In this document: piece after piece, positions 1 through 9,054 of the stretch | How the letters are laid out: each line of letters starts with the position of its first letter | How positions within the stretch are numbered: position 1 is the stretch's first letter | Source of the DNA: Dyadobacter psychrotolerans | Lineage (GTDB): Bacteria > Bacteroidota > Bacteroidia > Cytophagales > Spirosomataceae | Reading direction: 5' to 3' | Length of the DNA stretch: 64,000 bases | NCBI RefSeq assembly: GCF_004349265.1 | Contig: NZ_SMFL01000012.1 | Span: 62,001-126,000, forward strand | The notes under the pieces: generated by a model | Database searches by the model: none | The model's input: only the letters and a program-made list of their open reading frames with translations | Told to the model about the DNA's origin: nothing | Position numbers and translations under genes: made by a program

Positions 1-1110
1 TGCTACAAGTATACCAACAAAAATATCCTGCTTTGGCATTTTATTAATGATCCTGAAACTAATCCATTCAAAGGTGCCGATTGCGACCATGATCATAACG
101 CCTGTTAAGGCAGCCATAGGAACGAGTTCAATAACAGGTGCAGCAAAAAGAATGATAAATAAAATCGTTAAAGCTGCGATGATGCCTGATAATCTGGCTC
201 TCGCCCCGGCCGATAAGTTGACGAGTGTCTGCGCAATCATAGGGCAGCCACCCATGCCAAAGAAAAATCCATTTAATATGTTGGCGCTTCCCTGAGCGAT
301 ACTTTCCCTGTTTCCGTTACCTCTGGTGCCGGTTATTTCATCCACGAGATTTAGCGTCAGCAATCCCTCGGTTAAACCCACGCCCGCCATAATCAGGCCA
401 TAGGGAAAAATAATTTTTAGAGTATCAAAAGTGAAGGGCACTGACGGGATATGAAAAGGAGGAAAGCCACCGCTAACCGAAGCAATATCTTTTACAAGTC
501 TGGTATCAATTTGAAAACCAAGCACAACAGAAAATACGACAATAATTGCGATCAAAGAAGGCGGAACAGCCTTTGAGAATTTGGGGATAATCACAATAAT
601 GGCAATGGTAAGGGCAACCAGGCCGGCCATAATCAGTAGCGGAGTACCTGATAGCCAGGATACGGTACCTTCGCTGGCAGTCTTAAACTGATCCAGCTGT
701 GCCATAAAAATAATCACCGCCAAACCGTTAACGAAACCATACATTACCGGTTGCGGTACCAGACGGATAAACTTGCCTAATTTAAATAAACCTACAAGAA
801 TCTGAACAACACCGGCCAGCGCCACGGCTGCAAAGACATACTCAATCCCATGTGATTGCATAAGGGCGATGAGCACGACAACCGTTGCTCCGGCTCCGCC
901 TGAAATCAGCCCGGGTCTTCCTCCAAAAACAGAAGTGACCAGGCCCATGATAAAGGCGGCATATAAACCAACCAGTGGTGGAAAGCCGGCAAGGATTGCA
1001 AAGGACAGCGACTCGGGAATCATGGTCATGGCCACTGTAAGTCCTGCTAATATTTCATTTTTATAATTTACTTTTTGTTTGAAATCAAAAAGATTAAGGT
1101 AAGCCTGCAT
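1..1110 (-). CDS. SulP family inorganic anion (sulfate/bicarbonate-type) permease, 3' end cut by window edge
   Basis: Reading the minus strand from the ATG at 1110 gives 370 open codons running off the start of the window. The product is very hydrophobic and shows the SulP N-terminal signature: a short cytoplasmic leader (MQAYLNLFDFKQKV), then EILAGLTVAMTMIPESLSFA, the PPLVGLYAAF segment and the glycine-rich GGAGATVVVL segment. SulP proteins are inner-membrane anion transporters or channels, usually with a C-terminal STAS domain; that end lies outside the window, so the STAS domain cannot be checked. Substrate (sulfate, bicarbonate or other) cannot be told from sequence. It is divergent from the ankyrin gene, 170 bp away. 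Confidence 0.93.
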   Translation of the reverse strand, partial: MQAYLNLFDFKQKVNYKNEILAGLTVAMTMIPESLSFAILAGFPPLVGLYAAFIMGLVTSVFGGRPGLISGGAGATVVVLIALMQSHGIEYVFAAVALAGVVQILVGLFKLGKFIRLVPQPVMYGFVNGLAVIIFMAQLDQFKTASEGTVSWLSGTPLLIMAGLVALTIAIIVIIPKFSKAVPPSLIAIIVVFSVVLGFQIDTRLVKDIASVSGGFPPFHIPSVPFTFDTLKIIFPYGLIMAGVGLTEGLLTLNLVDEITGTRGNGNRESIAQGSANILNGFFFGMGGCPMIAQTLVNLSAGARARLSGIIAALTILFIILFAAPVIELVPMAALTGVMIMVAIGTFEWISFRIINKMPKQDIFVGILVA

Positions 1111-1280
1111 GAAATGGTAGAAGTTAAGCGGGCAAAAGTAAGGATAATTTACTTTGAGTAGCCAGCCGTAACGTTTGTGAATAACTTTTTAATCAGTTAT
1201 TGATTCCAGTCCTTTAGTTAAGGCACAGTATTTATAATGGTTTGACCAAATCGAAATGATCACAACCTAATCCGCAAGAA

Positions 1281-1808
1281 ATGGATACTCAACAGCAGCC
1301 TGGTATAGTACCGCCTCCTTCGGGAGTTGATATGAACGAAGTAATTATACATGCAGCAAGACTTGGTGAAACGGGTGTTTTGAAGGAAATATTGGAACGC
1401 AATACGGATGTAAATGCCCGGGATTTAAAAGGATATACCCCTCTGATCATTGCCTGTTACAACAATCATTATGATGCGGCAAAGCTTTTGCTCGAAAGCG
1501 GGGCGGATGTTAACGCCCAGGATCTGGGAGGTAATACGGCCTTAATGGGCGTTGCTTTTAAAGGCTATCCGGATATTGCCGGACTTCTTATTGAAAACGG
1601 CGCTGACCTCAATTTACAACATGGCAACGGGGGCACTGCGCTGATGTTTGCAGCAATGTTTGGACGCAATGAGATACTTAGAATGTTGCTGAAATATGGT
1701 GCAGACAAAACTATTCTCGATACCAGAGGACTTTCCGTGTTTGATCTTGCCAGACAACAGGGAAATGAGGAAGCTATTGAAATCTTAAATGCTCAAACCG
1801 GGAACTGA
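1281..1808 (+). CDS. Ankyrin-repeat protein
   Basis: A 175-residue protein with about four ankyrin repeats between residues 20 and 170; consensus pieces such as GYTPLIIACYNNHYDAAKLL, GADVNAQDLGGNTALM and GGTALMFAAMFGRNEILRML are plain. There is no signal peptide or membrane segment, so it is probably a cytoplasmic protein-protein interaction module. Small bacterial ankyrin proteins often sit beside catalase or metabolic enzymes, but here the neighbours are a SulP permease (divergent) and a response regulator (convergent, 19 bp away), so context gives no partner. The start at 1281 is the only good ATG before the repeats. Confidence 0.9.
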   Translation: MDTQQQPGIVPPPSGVDMNEVIIHAARLGETGVLKEILERNTDVNARDLKGYTPLIIACYNNHYDAAKLLLESGADVNAQDLGGNTALMGVAFKGYPDIAGLLIENGADLNLQHGNGGTALMFAAMFGRNEILRMLLKYGADKTILDTRGLSVFDLARQQGNEEAIEILNAQTGN

Positions 1809-1827
1809 GAGGTAAAAAGTGCTGTGA

Positions 1828-2460
1828 TTAATAGTTAGAAATACCCGCCATTTTTACTCTGAGTTCCAGCACATTGTTGACTTCCATTTTTGTGAAAATT
1901 TTCGCTTTTACGGTACTGATGGTAGATGATTTTAATCCAAGAGATTGAGCTATGTTGGATGTTTTTTCGCCTTCACTGATCATACGGGCAATTTCAAGTT
2001 CACGCATAGAGAGATTGCCGGGCATTTTCATAGCACCTCTTTTTTGTATTACGTGCTCAATTATATTTTGCTGAACGCTTGTACACAGGTAATTTTTTCT
2101 CTCCATAACCGTGTCTGCACATTTTATAAACTCAGCTTCAGTTCCCGACTTTGAAAGGTAACCACTTGCTTTTGCTTTTAATGCTTTGAGCGCTTTGGTA
2201 TAATTAACGGATGCATCATATACGATGACTGGTGTCTCAGGAAAAAGAAGTTTGATTTTTAAAACAAGATTATATCCCGTCCTTTCATGAATGTTGTTCA
2301 GGCTTAAAATGATAAGATCCGGAGTGAATTTTATTATATCCGTTTCATAGTCGTTGGTATGACTAGTTTCCAGGATATATGGATCAGCATAATGTTTTTT
2401 TAGCAGACAAATCAGTCCCAGACGGAAAATAAAATGATCTTCAATAATGGCTATCTTCAT
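1828..2460 (-). CDS. NarL/LuxR-type response regulator with an atypical receiver domain
   Basis: Receiver domain (residues 1-120) followed by a LuxR-type helix-turn-helix (about 145-205, with LSMRELEIARMISEGEKTSN and ..LGLKSSTISTVKAKI). The acidic pocket residues E7/D8 and the conserved lysine (YLSKSG) are present, but the phospho-acceptor position reads PDLIILSLNN: Ser53 stands where the second regulator in this window (12239-12856) has Asp53 in NLVILDIDIP. The receiver therefore probably cannot be phosphorylated in the normal way. No sensor kinase is adjacent. A strong hairpin lies just upstream of the start codon (2476-2510). Role as a DNA-binding regulator is secure; target genes are unknown. 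Confidence 0.9.
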   Translation of the reverse strand: MKIAIIEDHFIFRLGLICLLKKHYADPYILETSHTNDYETDIIKFTPDLIILSLNNIHERTGYNLVLKIKLLFPETPVIVYDASVNYTKALKALKAKASGYLSKSGTEAEFIKCADTVMERKNYLCTSVQQNIIEHVIQKRGAMKMPGNLSMRELEIARMISEGEKTSNIAQSLGLKSSTISTVKAKIFTKMEVNNVLELRVKMAGISNY

Positions 2461-2475
2461 AAACGTCAGTTATAA

Positions 2476-2510
2476 GCGAACAACCGATGAGCAGCATTCA
2501 TCGGGTTCGC
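2476..2510 (-). promoter_or_regulatory. Strong hairpin in the leader of the atypical response regulator
   Basis: GCGAAC plus CCGATGA pair with TCATCGG plus GTTCGC, a 13-bp stem interrupted by two bulged A residues, with a 7-nt loop. It lies 16 nt upstream of the ATG at 2460 on the minus strand. It has no following T run in either direction, so it looks more like a leader RNA structure or operator dyad than a terminator. Confidence 0.5.
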
Positions 2511-2835
2511 TGAAAGGTTTCACTAGCCTGGCAGGACTAATCTAAAACCAGGCCCATAATTTTTTGTAAGACCTGAACCTAATTGTCCCTGGGACATCTT
2601 CGTAATCCGGTCGTAAGGTCTTATTAAATAGAGGTTTGTCTTCTGAAATAAGTAACAAATTGAATTATGTCAAACAGGACGATTCCATTTTGCGGAAGGC
2701 AAATGAAGTCCTGTCTGAAATGAAAAGGCCATAACTTAATCCGGTGGCGAAAAGATCGTAAAAAGGATAACGTTGCATATTTTAACTGTTCATAAGTGAA
2801 GGGTAGATACGACTAAATATATTCAGTCTGTAACA

Positions 2836-2910
2836 TATACGTGACAGGTGGTTACATTTGATAACGTATACATTCAAATGTAATATTATTAAATTAATGT
2901 TACTATACGT
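2836..2910. promoter_or_regulatory. Perfect 10-bp inverted repeat and repeated TATACGT motif in the 2461-3059 intergenic region
   Basis: The 600-bp gap between the response regulator and DUF72 holds no gene I can support. It does hold TTACATTTGA (2852-2861) facing its exact complement TCAAATGTAA (2874-2883) over a 12-nt spacer. The heptamer TATACGT occurs at 2836-2842 and 2904-2910 and in inverse orientation (ACGTATA) at 2864-2870, inside the spacer. This looks like an operator cluster, possibly for the DUF72 gene downstream. The binding protein is unknown. Confidence 0.4.
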
Positions 2911-3059
2911 TTGTAAAATTAAATGGATATTTTGGTTGTCGCAGGGTCATTATTAATGAACTTCGTTATTCTGAGCCTGTTTCTCTGTTCAGCGAAAATT
3001 ATGTGGCACCATATTTTATCTTGGGATAGGTATTGGGATTTATAATCGGTGTTTGGTCT

Positions 3060-3803
3060 ATGAAACGTCAGCTATTTTATTCAGGAACAAGTGGTTTGGA
3101 GCTCCCGGTGCCTAATAAAGAATTTTATCCGCCTGAATTTCGGAATAGCAGTCGGCTGACTTATTACGGCTCTTTATTCAACAGTATTGAAATTAATAGT
3201 TCGTTTTATAAAATCCCGATGCCTGTAACAGTCCGGAAATGGGCGGAAAGCGTTCCGAAAGATTTCCGGTTTACTTTCAAGCTTTTTAAAGGTATTACAC
3301 ACAACAAAGGACTTGTTTTTTCAGAGGAGGATGTGATGCAATTTATGGATACAATCGCCCAGGCAGGAGATAGGAAAGGATGTTTGTTAATACAGTTTCC
3401 TCCTTCCCTGAAAGTGATACATTCCGGGCAGCTGGAAAAATTACTCGACAGAATCAGCCGGGCCGATCCTGATAAACAATGGAACCTTGCCGTGGAATTT
3501 CGAAACAGGAGCTGGTATGACGATCATATCTATGAGTTACTTTTTCAATATCGGGCAGAGATAGTGCGGCACGACATGCCGGCATCTTCACCTCCCTTTC
3601 TCGAATCGGATTCGTTATTCACTTACTTCCGTTTTCACGGGCCCGGCGGAAGCTATCGTGGCAGTTATTCCGATGACTTTTTACTCGATCATGCTCAGGC
3701 CATGCAGGATCTAATTTCAGAGGGAAAAGAAGTTTATGTATATTTTAATAACACAGTTGGAGGTGCGGTTCAAAATTTGTTGAGGCTGAATGAACACTTG
3801 TAA
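3060..3803 (+). CDS. DUF72 (YecE-like) TIM-barrel protein
   Basis: A 247-residue soluble protein of the DUF72/YecE family: an early GTSGL motif, NSIEINSSFYKIP, the WAESVPKDFRFTFKLFKGIT segment, NLAVEFRNRSWY and the YFRFHGPGG..YRGSYSDDFL stretch all match the family pattern. The family has a TIM-barrel fold and no agreed function; it is often placed near Fe-S or nuclease genes elsewhere. The frame is open from a TTG-like upstream point, but the ATG at 3060 starts just before the conserved core and is preferred over 3033. It stands alone, with a likely regulatory region upstream. Confidence 0.88.
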   Translation: MKRQLFYSGTSGLELPVPNKEFYPPEFRNSSRLTYYGSLFNSIEINSSFYKIPMPVTVRKWAESVPKDFRFTFKLFKGITHNKGLVFSEEDVMQFMDTIAQAGDRKGCLLIQFPPSLKVIHSGQLEKLLDRISRADPDKQWNLAVEFRNRSWYDDHIYELLFQYRAEIVRHDMPASSPPFLESDSLFTYFRFHGPGGSYRGSYSDDFLLDHAQAMQDLISEGKEVYVYFNNTVGGAVQNLLRLNEHL

Positions 3804-4320
3804 TCAGAGTACTACAAAAATGTGACGTATAATTGCCAATTTTAATTGCGAACTAATAATATTGTTTATACATCGTGTTGTTTTGAAAATCAGGTGTATA
3901 TTTGACACAAATTCTAAGAACAATCAATCCCTCAAAACTTTAAAAAATGATGTTCAATTCCTTCTTACCAGAATTAGTAGCTGACTGTCATTATTGATCG
4001 TCTGATTTATCAAAAGATCCCTGGCAAATAAAGCGAAATTCTGTTCGCTACGTGCAGTGTATTAAAATGTATTTTTATTTTGTTTAGGCGAGTTAATTTT
4101 ACTTGCCTTAGTCGGAATATGTAGTGATTTTCTTCGCAGAGTTCGTGTAGAAATTTATTTACTATTAAATACAAACGGCAATTTTATTGCGGATTATTGA
4201 TATGCATAAATTAAATGAAGATCGTACCTATTGATTCATTAACATAAAAAACAATCATTTTAATTAAATATTACCAAGTAAGTTTTACCAAATTATTTCC
4301 TCCTCTTAAAATCCAACGTT
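3804..4320. other. Gene-free stretch with a promoter-like element and a 16-codon mini-ORF
   Basis: AT-rich, no gene of normal size. TATATTTG at 3897-3904 is a perfect match to the Bacteroidota -7 element TAnnTTTG. About 40 nt further on, 3947-3997 encodes MMFNSFLPELVADCHY and a stop; it could be a tiny leader peptide or the relic 5' end of a lost gene. The rest, up to the T9SS gene at 4321, shows nothing I can name. Confidence 0.35.
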
Positions 4321-5370
4321 ATGAAAAAGAAAGCAATTTTATTGCTCACTCTCCTGTGCTCATTTAGTAAAATTTATGGGCAAGCTGATCCCGGTTCATC
4401 TGGTATTAGTTTTAATCAAAGCAATTTTTCGAGAAATCAACTCGGTACCCTTACAGTTAATTTAGGTAATTATTCGGGGGAGCAGTCCTATGGTGCCGAC
4501 TTAGGTGCGTATGATGCTGTCTTCGTCATAACTCTACCTTCCACCTTCGCCATTAATGGGACCATTACATTTGAAACCGGTGATTATTTTAATTTGATTT
4601 TGACCAAACAGACTAAAACAATCATGGGTGCTACGGAAATCACATTAACTTCTCCATCAGGTATCCCCAAAGGCAGGCAAGGTAAGGTTGTGATTCCAAT
4701 AACTGCAATGACAACCTTTGCGAGTATATTGTATGCAACCGTGTTGACAATTCCAAATCAGACTTCTCCGCCTTCCGGAAATTTGGATCCCTCCAATGAT
4801 TTTCGATATTCACCGGTTTTTGTAAGTGTGCCATTACCAGTTAATTTAACAGATTTTAAGGCTTTCGGGGAAAATACTTCTGTTAATTTATCATGGTCTA
4901 CAACGGAAGAAACAAATAGCGAAAGGTTCGATATTGAGCGTAGCAGTACTGGCAGACAATGGGAAGTTATTGGTTCCGTAGCGGCACAGGGAGAAAGTAA
5001 AGCACAGAATGAATATTATTTTACAGACAAAAATCCATTAAACGGGAATAATTATTACCGACTAAAAATGATTGATTCTGATCAGACTTTTTCTTACAGC
5101 AGAATAAATCAGCTTAGTATTGATAATTTAAAAATTAGCGTATATCCTAACCCGGCTACGGATTTCATTTTAATTGAAACTGCTGAGCTGAAAAGTTTAA
5201 GAAATATCCAGTTGTTTGATATCAACGGATTTATTATTTATAATTCAGGAGAAAAAATTACATCTTCAATTGATGTGAGAAATATAAAAGCCGGAACGCA
5301 TATAATAAAAATACATAAAACAGACGGTTCTGCCTGGACGCAGAGAATATTGGTAGCAAATGGAAGATAA
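4321..5370 (+). CDS. Secreted protein with type IX secretion (T9SS) type A sorting domain
   Basis: A 349-residue protein with a signal peptide (MKKKAILLLTLLCSFSKIYG, cleavage near AQA), an N-terminal beta-rich region (residues 25-165) that I do not recognise, a linker module (about 170-260: LPVNLTDFKAFGENTSVNLS, TTEETNSERFDIERSS, NYYRLKMIDSDQTFSYSRI) and a C-terminal sorting domain (about 270-349, KISVYPNPATDFILIE ending in the usual R-rich strand). T9SS cargo crosses the outer membrane and is released or anchored at the cell surface. The linker module recurs in the two other T9SS proteins of this window. A terminator-like hairpin follows. The job of the N-terminal region is unknown. Confidence 0.9.
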   Translation: MKKKAILLLTLLCSFSKIYGQADPGSSGISFNQSNFSRNQLGTLTVNLGNYSGEQSYGADLGAYDAVFVITLPSTFAINGTITFETGDYFNLILTKQTKTIMGATEITLTSPSGIPKGRQGKVVIPITAMTTFASILYATVLTIPNQTSPPSGNLDPSNDFRYSPVFVSVPLPVNLTDFKAFGENTSVNLSWSTTEETNSERFDIERSSTGRQWEVIGSVAAQGESKAQNEYYFTDKNPLNGNNYYRLKMIDSDQTFSYSRINQLSIDNLKISVYPNPATDFILIETAELKSLRNIQLFDINGFIIYNSGEKITSSIDVRNIKAGTHIIKIHKTDGSAWTQRILVANGR

Positions 5371-5379
5371 ATTCGTTAG

Positions 5380-5420
5380 CCAGTCCTGATAATATTAGTT
5401 AATTGGGACTGGTTCTTTAT
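5380..5420 (+). terminator. Likely rho-independent terminator after the T9SS gene
   Basis: CCAGTCC (5380-5386) pairs with GGACTGG (5406-5412) over a 19-nt loop and is followed by TTCTTTATT. It lies 9 nt after the stop codon. The loop is long and the T run impure. Confidence 0.5.
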
Positions 5421-5881
5421 TGCATCCTAAAACCGGTAATTTTATATTTATAAGATATAAATTTTCATATTTAAATCTTTGGAGTTTGAAAGGTTTCAAT
5501 TCCTTCTAAACGCTATTGAGCGTAAGATTTAGCACTTTGAATTTCTAAGCGAATACAAGTCCAGGTTGTATATCAAGATGCTTACAACTTTAAGGAATAA
5601 AGTATATCTAATCTTGAAACTAAGATAAAACGAACTATTCCTGATCTTAGGAATTTTTTGGCTGGGACAACGGCAGTGATCCGGCGGCAATGGAGGAAAT
5701 TTAACACTGTGTCCGCCAAACTTTTGTCAAAGAAATTTGCTGATAAGCCGAACAGTTTCAGGCGTTGACCGCTCATTGAGCTTGTGAAATGAGCTGGTTC
5801 TCAAATAAAAATAAGTTTTGATATGCTTCGATATTGTAATTCAAAATATTTGTCTGAAATTTGAATACGCTATCAGGAATA
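5421..5881. other. Gene-free stretch before the sulfatase gene
   Basis: AT-rich sequence with only short antisense reading frames that lack any family resemblance. I see no RNA gene or clear operator in it. Confidence 0.4.
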
Positions 5882-7375
5882 ATGAAAATTACCCCCTTTA
5901 TTAAGTTTGGTTTAGTAGTTGTTTTGCTTGCCTTAAATTCTCCTTCTTCGTATGCGCAGCGTGGAGACGTGAGGCTTGCCCGCGGGTCTAATGTCATGCT
6001 GCAGGTGCCGATCAGGACGGTTCTGGGAGCGTTGCCCGGGAAGACACAAACACGGCAAAAAGATGAGCCTGAGAGGCCAAATATTATTTTTATCCTTACA
6101 GACGATCATCGCTGGGATGCTTTGGGAGCAAACGGCAATAAGCTGATTCGTACACCAAACCTCGATGCGCTTGCGACACGCGGAATTCTTTTCAAAAAGG
6201 CTTATGTAACTACCTCAATCTGCTGTGTAAGCAGGGCGAGCATTTTGAGCGGACAATATATGTCCCGTCATAAAATCAATAATTTCAATACAGATTTTTC
6301 TAAACCGGCGCTCGCTAAAACCTATCCCGCTTTGTTAAAAAGGGCAGGTTATAAGCTCGGTTTCATTGGCAAGTTCGGGATTGACGATAAACGGCAGCCG
6401 GATTCCCTTTTTGATTACTGGGCAAGTGCAAAAGAGGAGCAGCCGGTGTATGAAATGCGCAACAAAAGCGGAAAGATGATTCATCACACCGACAGCGTTG
6501 GAAAAGATATCTCAAAGTTTTTATATCAGTTTGCCAACGGCAAGGAGCCCTTCTGTTTGTCAGTGAGCTTCAAAGCGCCTCATGAACTTGACGGACGCCC
6601 ACCCACATTTCCTGTTCAGGAACGGTTCAAAAGTTATTATGACGGCGTAACTTTTCCGGAACCGGTTACAGCAGATCCAAAATATTGGAACAGCTTTCCT
6701 GATTTTTTCAGAACCGACAAGAATATTGCCAGGGAACGGTGGAAACCTTTGCTTTCTACACCTGAGCTTCGTCAGGAAACTACAAAAAATTACTATCGTT
6801 TGATTTCAGGTGTAGATGAGGTGGTTGGGAATATGGTCGCTCAGTTGAAAGAGCTGGATATCGATAAAAATACAATCATTATTTTTATGGGAGACAACGG
6901 TTTCTCGCTTGGGGAACATGGCCTGGAAGGTAAATGGTATGAATATGAAGAATCTATCAGGGTTCCGCTTATCATCTCCGGAGCTCCTTTGCCCAGGAAA
7001 TTACGAAGAGAAAAAACAGACAAAATTGCGCTCAATATAGATATTGCCCCAACTATTCTTGCATTGGCAGGTGTTGCAATTCCTTCCTCCGTTCAGGGTA
7101 AAGATCTCATCGGGGTTTTAAGAAAAAAGGTTGCTGAAAGAGATGATTTTTTCTACGAACACACATTTTTGGGAGGCCCGTTATTGCCAAAAGTGGAAGG
7201 TGTAGTAACGAAGAATTTTAAATACATACGGTATATAGAAAAGAATTACGAAGAGTTTTACCATACCAGAAGGGATCCTTTTGAAACGACAAATCTGATT
7301 GTAACCAAATCTAAAAGTAACGAGCTTGCCAGACTTCGTAAGCGGTATGGAGATTTGAAAAAATCAGTAAAGTAA
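5882..7375 (+). CDS. Secreted sulfatase (arylsulfatase family, S1-type)
   Basis: A 497-residue sulfatase starting at the ATG that gives a clean signal peptide (MKITPFIKFGLVVVLLALNS, cleavage near YAQ); an in-frame ATG 21 nt earlier only lengthens the N terminus. The N-terminal metal site is PNIIFILTDDHRWDALG; the C-terminal part has FMGDNGFSLGEHGLEGKWYE, the alkaline-phosphatase-fold metal ligands. The formylglycine motif reads C114-C-V-S-R, with Val in place of the usual Pro/Ala of C-x-P/A-S-R. Such enzymes remove sulfate esters from glycans in the periplasm or outside; the activating FGE/anSME enzyme is not in the window. The monocistronic setting, without SusCD, gives no substrate. Confidence 0.92.
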   Translation: MKITPFIKFGLVVVLLALNSPSSYAQRGDVRLARGSNVMLQVPIRTVLGALPGKTQTRQKDEPERPNIIFILTDDHRWDALGANGNKLIRTPNLDALATRGILFKKAYVTTSICCVSRASILSGQYMSRHKINNFNTDFSKPALAKTYPALLKRAGYKLGFIGKFGIDDKRQPDSLFDYWASAKEEQPVYEMRNKSGKMIHHTDSVGKDISKFLYQFANGKEPFCLSVSFKAPHELDGRPPTFPVQERFKSYYDGVTFPEPVTADPKYWNSFPDFFRTDKNIARERWKPLLSTPELRQETTKNYYRLISGVDEVVGNMVAQLKELDIDKNTIIIFMGDNGFSLGEHGLEGKWYEYEESIRVPLIISGAPLPRKLRREKTDKIALNIDIAPTILALAGVAIPSSVQGKDLIGVLRKKVAERDDFFYEHTFLGGPLLPKVEGVVTKNFKYIRYIEKNYEEFYHTRRDPFETTNLIVTKSKSNELARLRKRYGDLKKSVK

Positions 7376-7601
7376 CTTTGATTCGGTTTTATCACGTCAG
7401 ATATGGATTGCTGTGTTTATTACCCAAAGCTGTTGGGTGGAATCTGCTCTTTTTCTGAATGTTTCTGCTTCCTCTTTCAACTTTTTGGATTATCCTGCTC
7501 TTATTTGTTGTGATTCTCTTTTGATATCGAGGAATTAAAATTTCTTTAAAACTTTCTGCTGCGATGAAGCCTGAATTGACTTCGTCTTTCTTTAAGTTTT
7601 G

Positions 7602-7609
7602 TATTTTTG
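7602..7609 (+). promoter_or_regulatory. Candidate -7 promoter element, near-leaderless
   Basis: TATTTTTG matches the Bacteroidota -7 consensus TAnnTTTG and ends 7 nt before the ATG of the metallophosphoesterase, so the transcript would start at or almost at the start codon. A TTG at 7576-7578 sits 23 nt upstream, slightly far for the -33 box. Confidence 0.4.
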
Positions 7610-7616
7610 GGCCACT

Positions 7617-8747
7617 ATGTCATTACTTCCTGCTCATAAACACGCTACGCCGGTATTTAAAAAAGACCAACCGGACGATAATTTCAAATTCCAGCCTTTA
7701 CCAAAACCTACTGGTAGTTATCCTTATCACCTTTCATTAGAAAAAATACGGTCTTCCGTAAGTGATAAAAAGCTTGTGTTCCAAATGGTTGGTGACACAG
7801 GCAGCATCAGAAGTCCGGATTTTCAGCAGCTGGTGGCCGGTCAGATGAAAAAACAGTATGATGAGGAGATCGCGCAGCCTGACAAACCTGCATTCCTGTT
7901 TCATTTGGGAGATGTTGTTTACAATTTTGGTGAAGCAGAAAAATATTCGAGGCAATTTTTTGAACCATATGACGACTATCCCGGACTAATTTTTGCCATC
8001 CCGGGCAATCACGACAGCGATGTAAACCCCGACAATCCGGTTCCATACAAAAGTCTGGATGCATTTACCAGGGTCTTTTGCAGTACCGAATCATTGCCCG
8101 TTCCGTTCAGCGGAAAAACGGATCGTAAAAGTATGATTCAGCCAAATGTTTACTGGACACTGGAAACGCCGCTTGCCAACATCATCGGTTTGCATGGAAA
8201 TGTAACAAAGTATGGCAGCATAAAAGAAGAGCAGCAGAAATGGTTTTTTGAGGAATTAAAAAACGCGCAAAAACAGCGTCCCGAAAAAGCGATCATTGTT
8301 TGTATCCATCACGCTCCCTATTCTGCGGATATCAACCATGGATCAAGCCAGCCGATGATTGAGCTTTTTGACAGGGCTTATAAGGAAACCGGAATTCATC
8401 CTGATATTGTTTTCAGCGGGCATGTTCATACCTATCAACGTTTTAGTAAGAAATACGATGATGGCAAGTTTGTGCCTTTTGTCGTTGCAGGAGCCGGCGG
8501 CTACGACGAGCTACATGCGGTTGCTGCCCTTTCCGACGATCGTTTTACAGCTGAAAGTCCGTTATTCGACAACGTAAAGCTTGAAAACTACTGCGATAAT
8601 AAACATGGATTTTTGAAAATAACGCTTGAAAAAACCAGCTCAGGCGTTGAATTAAGAGGCGAGTATTATACAATTCCCCATGAGAACATTACAGAAACGT
8701 ATTTCCCGGCGGCCTTGGCTGATAAATTTAACGTGACGATAAATTGA
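7617..8747 (+). CDS. Calcineurin-like metallophosphoesterase
   Basis: A 376-residue protein with all five blocks of the calcineurin-like phosphoesterase fold: MVGDTGS (GDxG, near residue 58), FHLGDVVYNFG (GDxxY), IPGNHDSDV, CIHHAPYS and FSGHVHTYQRF. The di-metal centre should be complete. The GDVVY and HHAPY variants resemble purple-acid-phosphatase-like members, which act on phosphomonoesters or nucleotides. No signal peptide is evident from the ATG at 7617 or from the alternative start at 7599, so it is probably cytoplasmic. It follows the sulfatase by 240 bp with its own promoter candidate. Substrate not deducible. Confidence 0.92.
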   Translation: MSLLPAHKHATPVFKKDQPDDNFKFQPLPKPTGSYPYHLSLEKIRSSVSDKKLVFQMVGDTGSIRSPDFQQLVAGQMKKQYDEEIAQPDKPAFLFHLGDVVYNFGEAEKYSRQFFEPYDDYPGLIFAIPGNHDSDVNPDNPVPYKSLDAFTRVFCSTESLPVPFSGKTDRKSMIQPNVYWTLETPLANIIGLHGNVTKYGSIKEEQQKWFFEELKNAQKQRPEKAIIVCIHHAPYSADINHGSSQPMIELFDRAYKETGIHPDIVFSGHVHTYQRFSKKYDDGKFVPFVVAGAGGYDELHAVAALSDDRFTAESPLFDNVKLENYCDNKHGFLKITLEKTSSGVELRGEYYTIPHENITETYFPAALADKFNVTIN

Positions 8748-9054
8748 AATAGTTTTTATAAAAGGCGAACCCGACATCATACTTAATGTTCATTGTCAAA
8801 CTAACTTTTGTAAACTAATTATTTAAATCATCTTTACAAATTTCCTGTTAAGGATAGCAATTTGGAACACATCCGGGGTTTTGAAATTCTTTTGTTTAAT
8901 ATTATAGAATGAATACGAAAACAGGTTTGAAAGTTGTTTGTTTGAAGTATTTTTTAATTTAAAGTTGATATTTAATCCGAGAATAAATACTCATCTATTT
9001 ATTAACAATCGTTTCCTTTAAGGTAAGAAAATGTGTCTTACCTCGTAAACCAAT
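8748..9054. other. Intergenic region with a leader hairpin before the sensor kinase
   Basis: No gene. AGGTAAG (9021-9027) and CTTACCT (9037-9043) form a perfect 7-bp stem with a 9-nt loop that ends 11 nt before the ATG at 9055; it may mask or shape the ribosome-loading site of the sensor kinase. The rest is AT-rich and featureless to me. Confidence 0.4.

Noticed and set aside
2526-2553. GCCTGG/CCAGGC hairpin followed by T run
   Set aside because: Only six base pairs with a 16-nt loop and no gene ending upstream, so not called a terminator.
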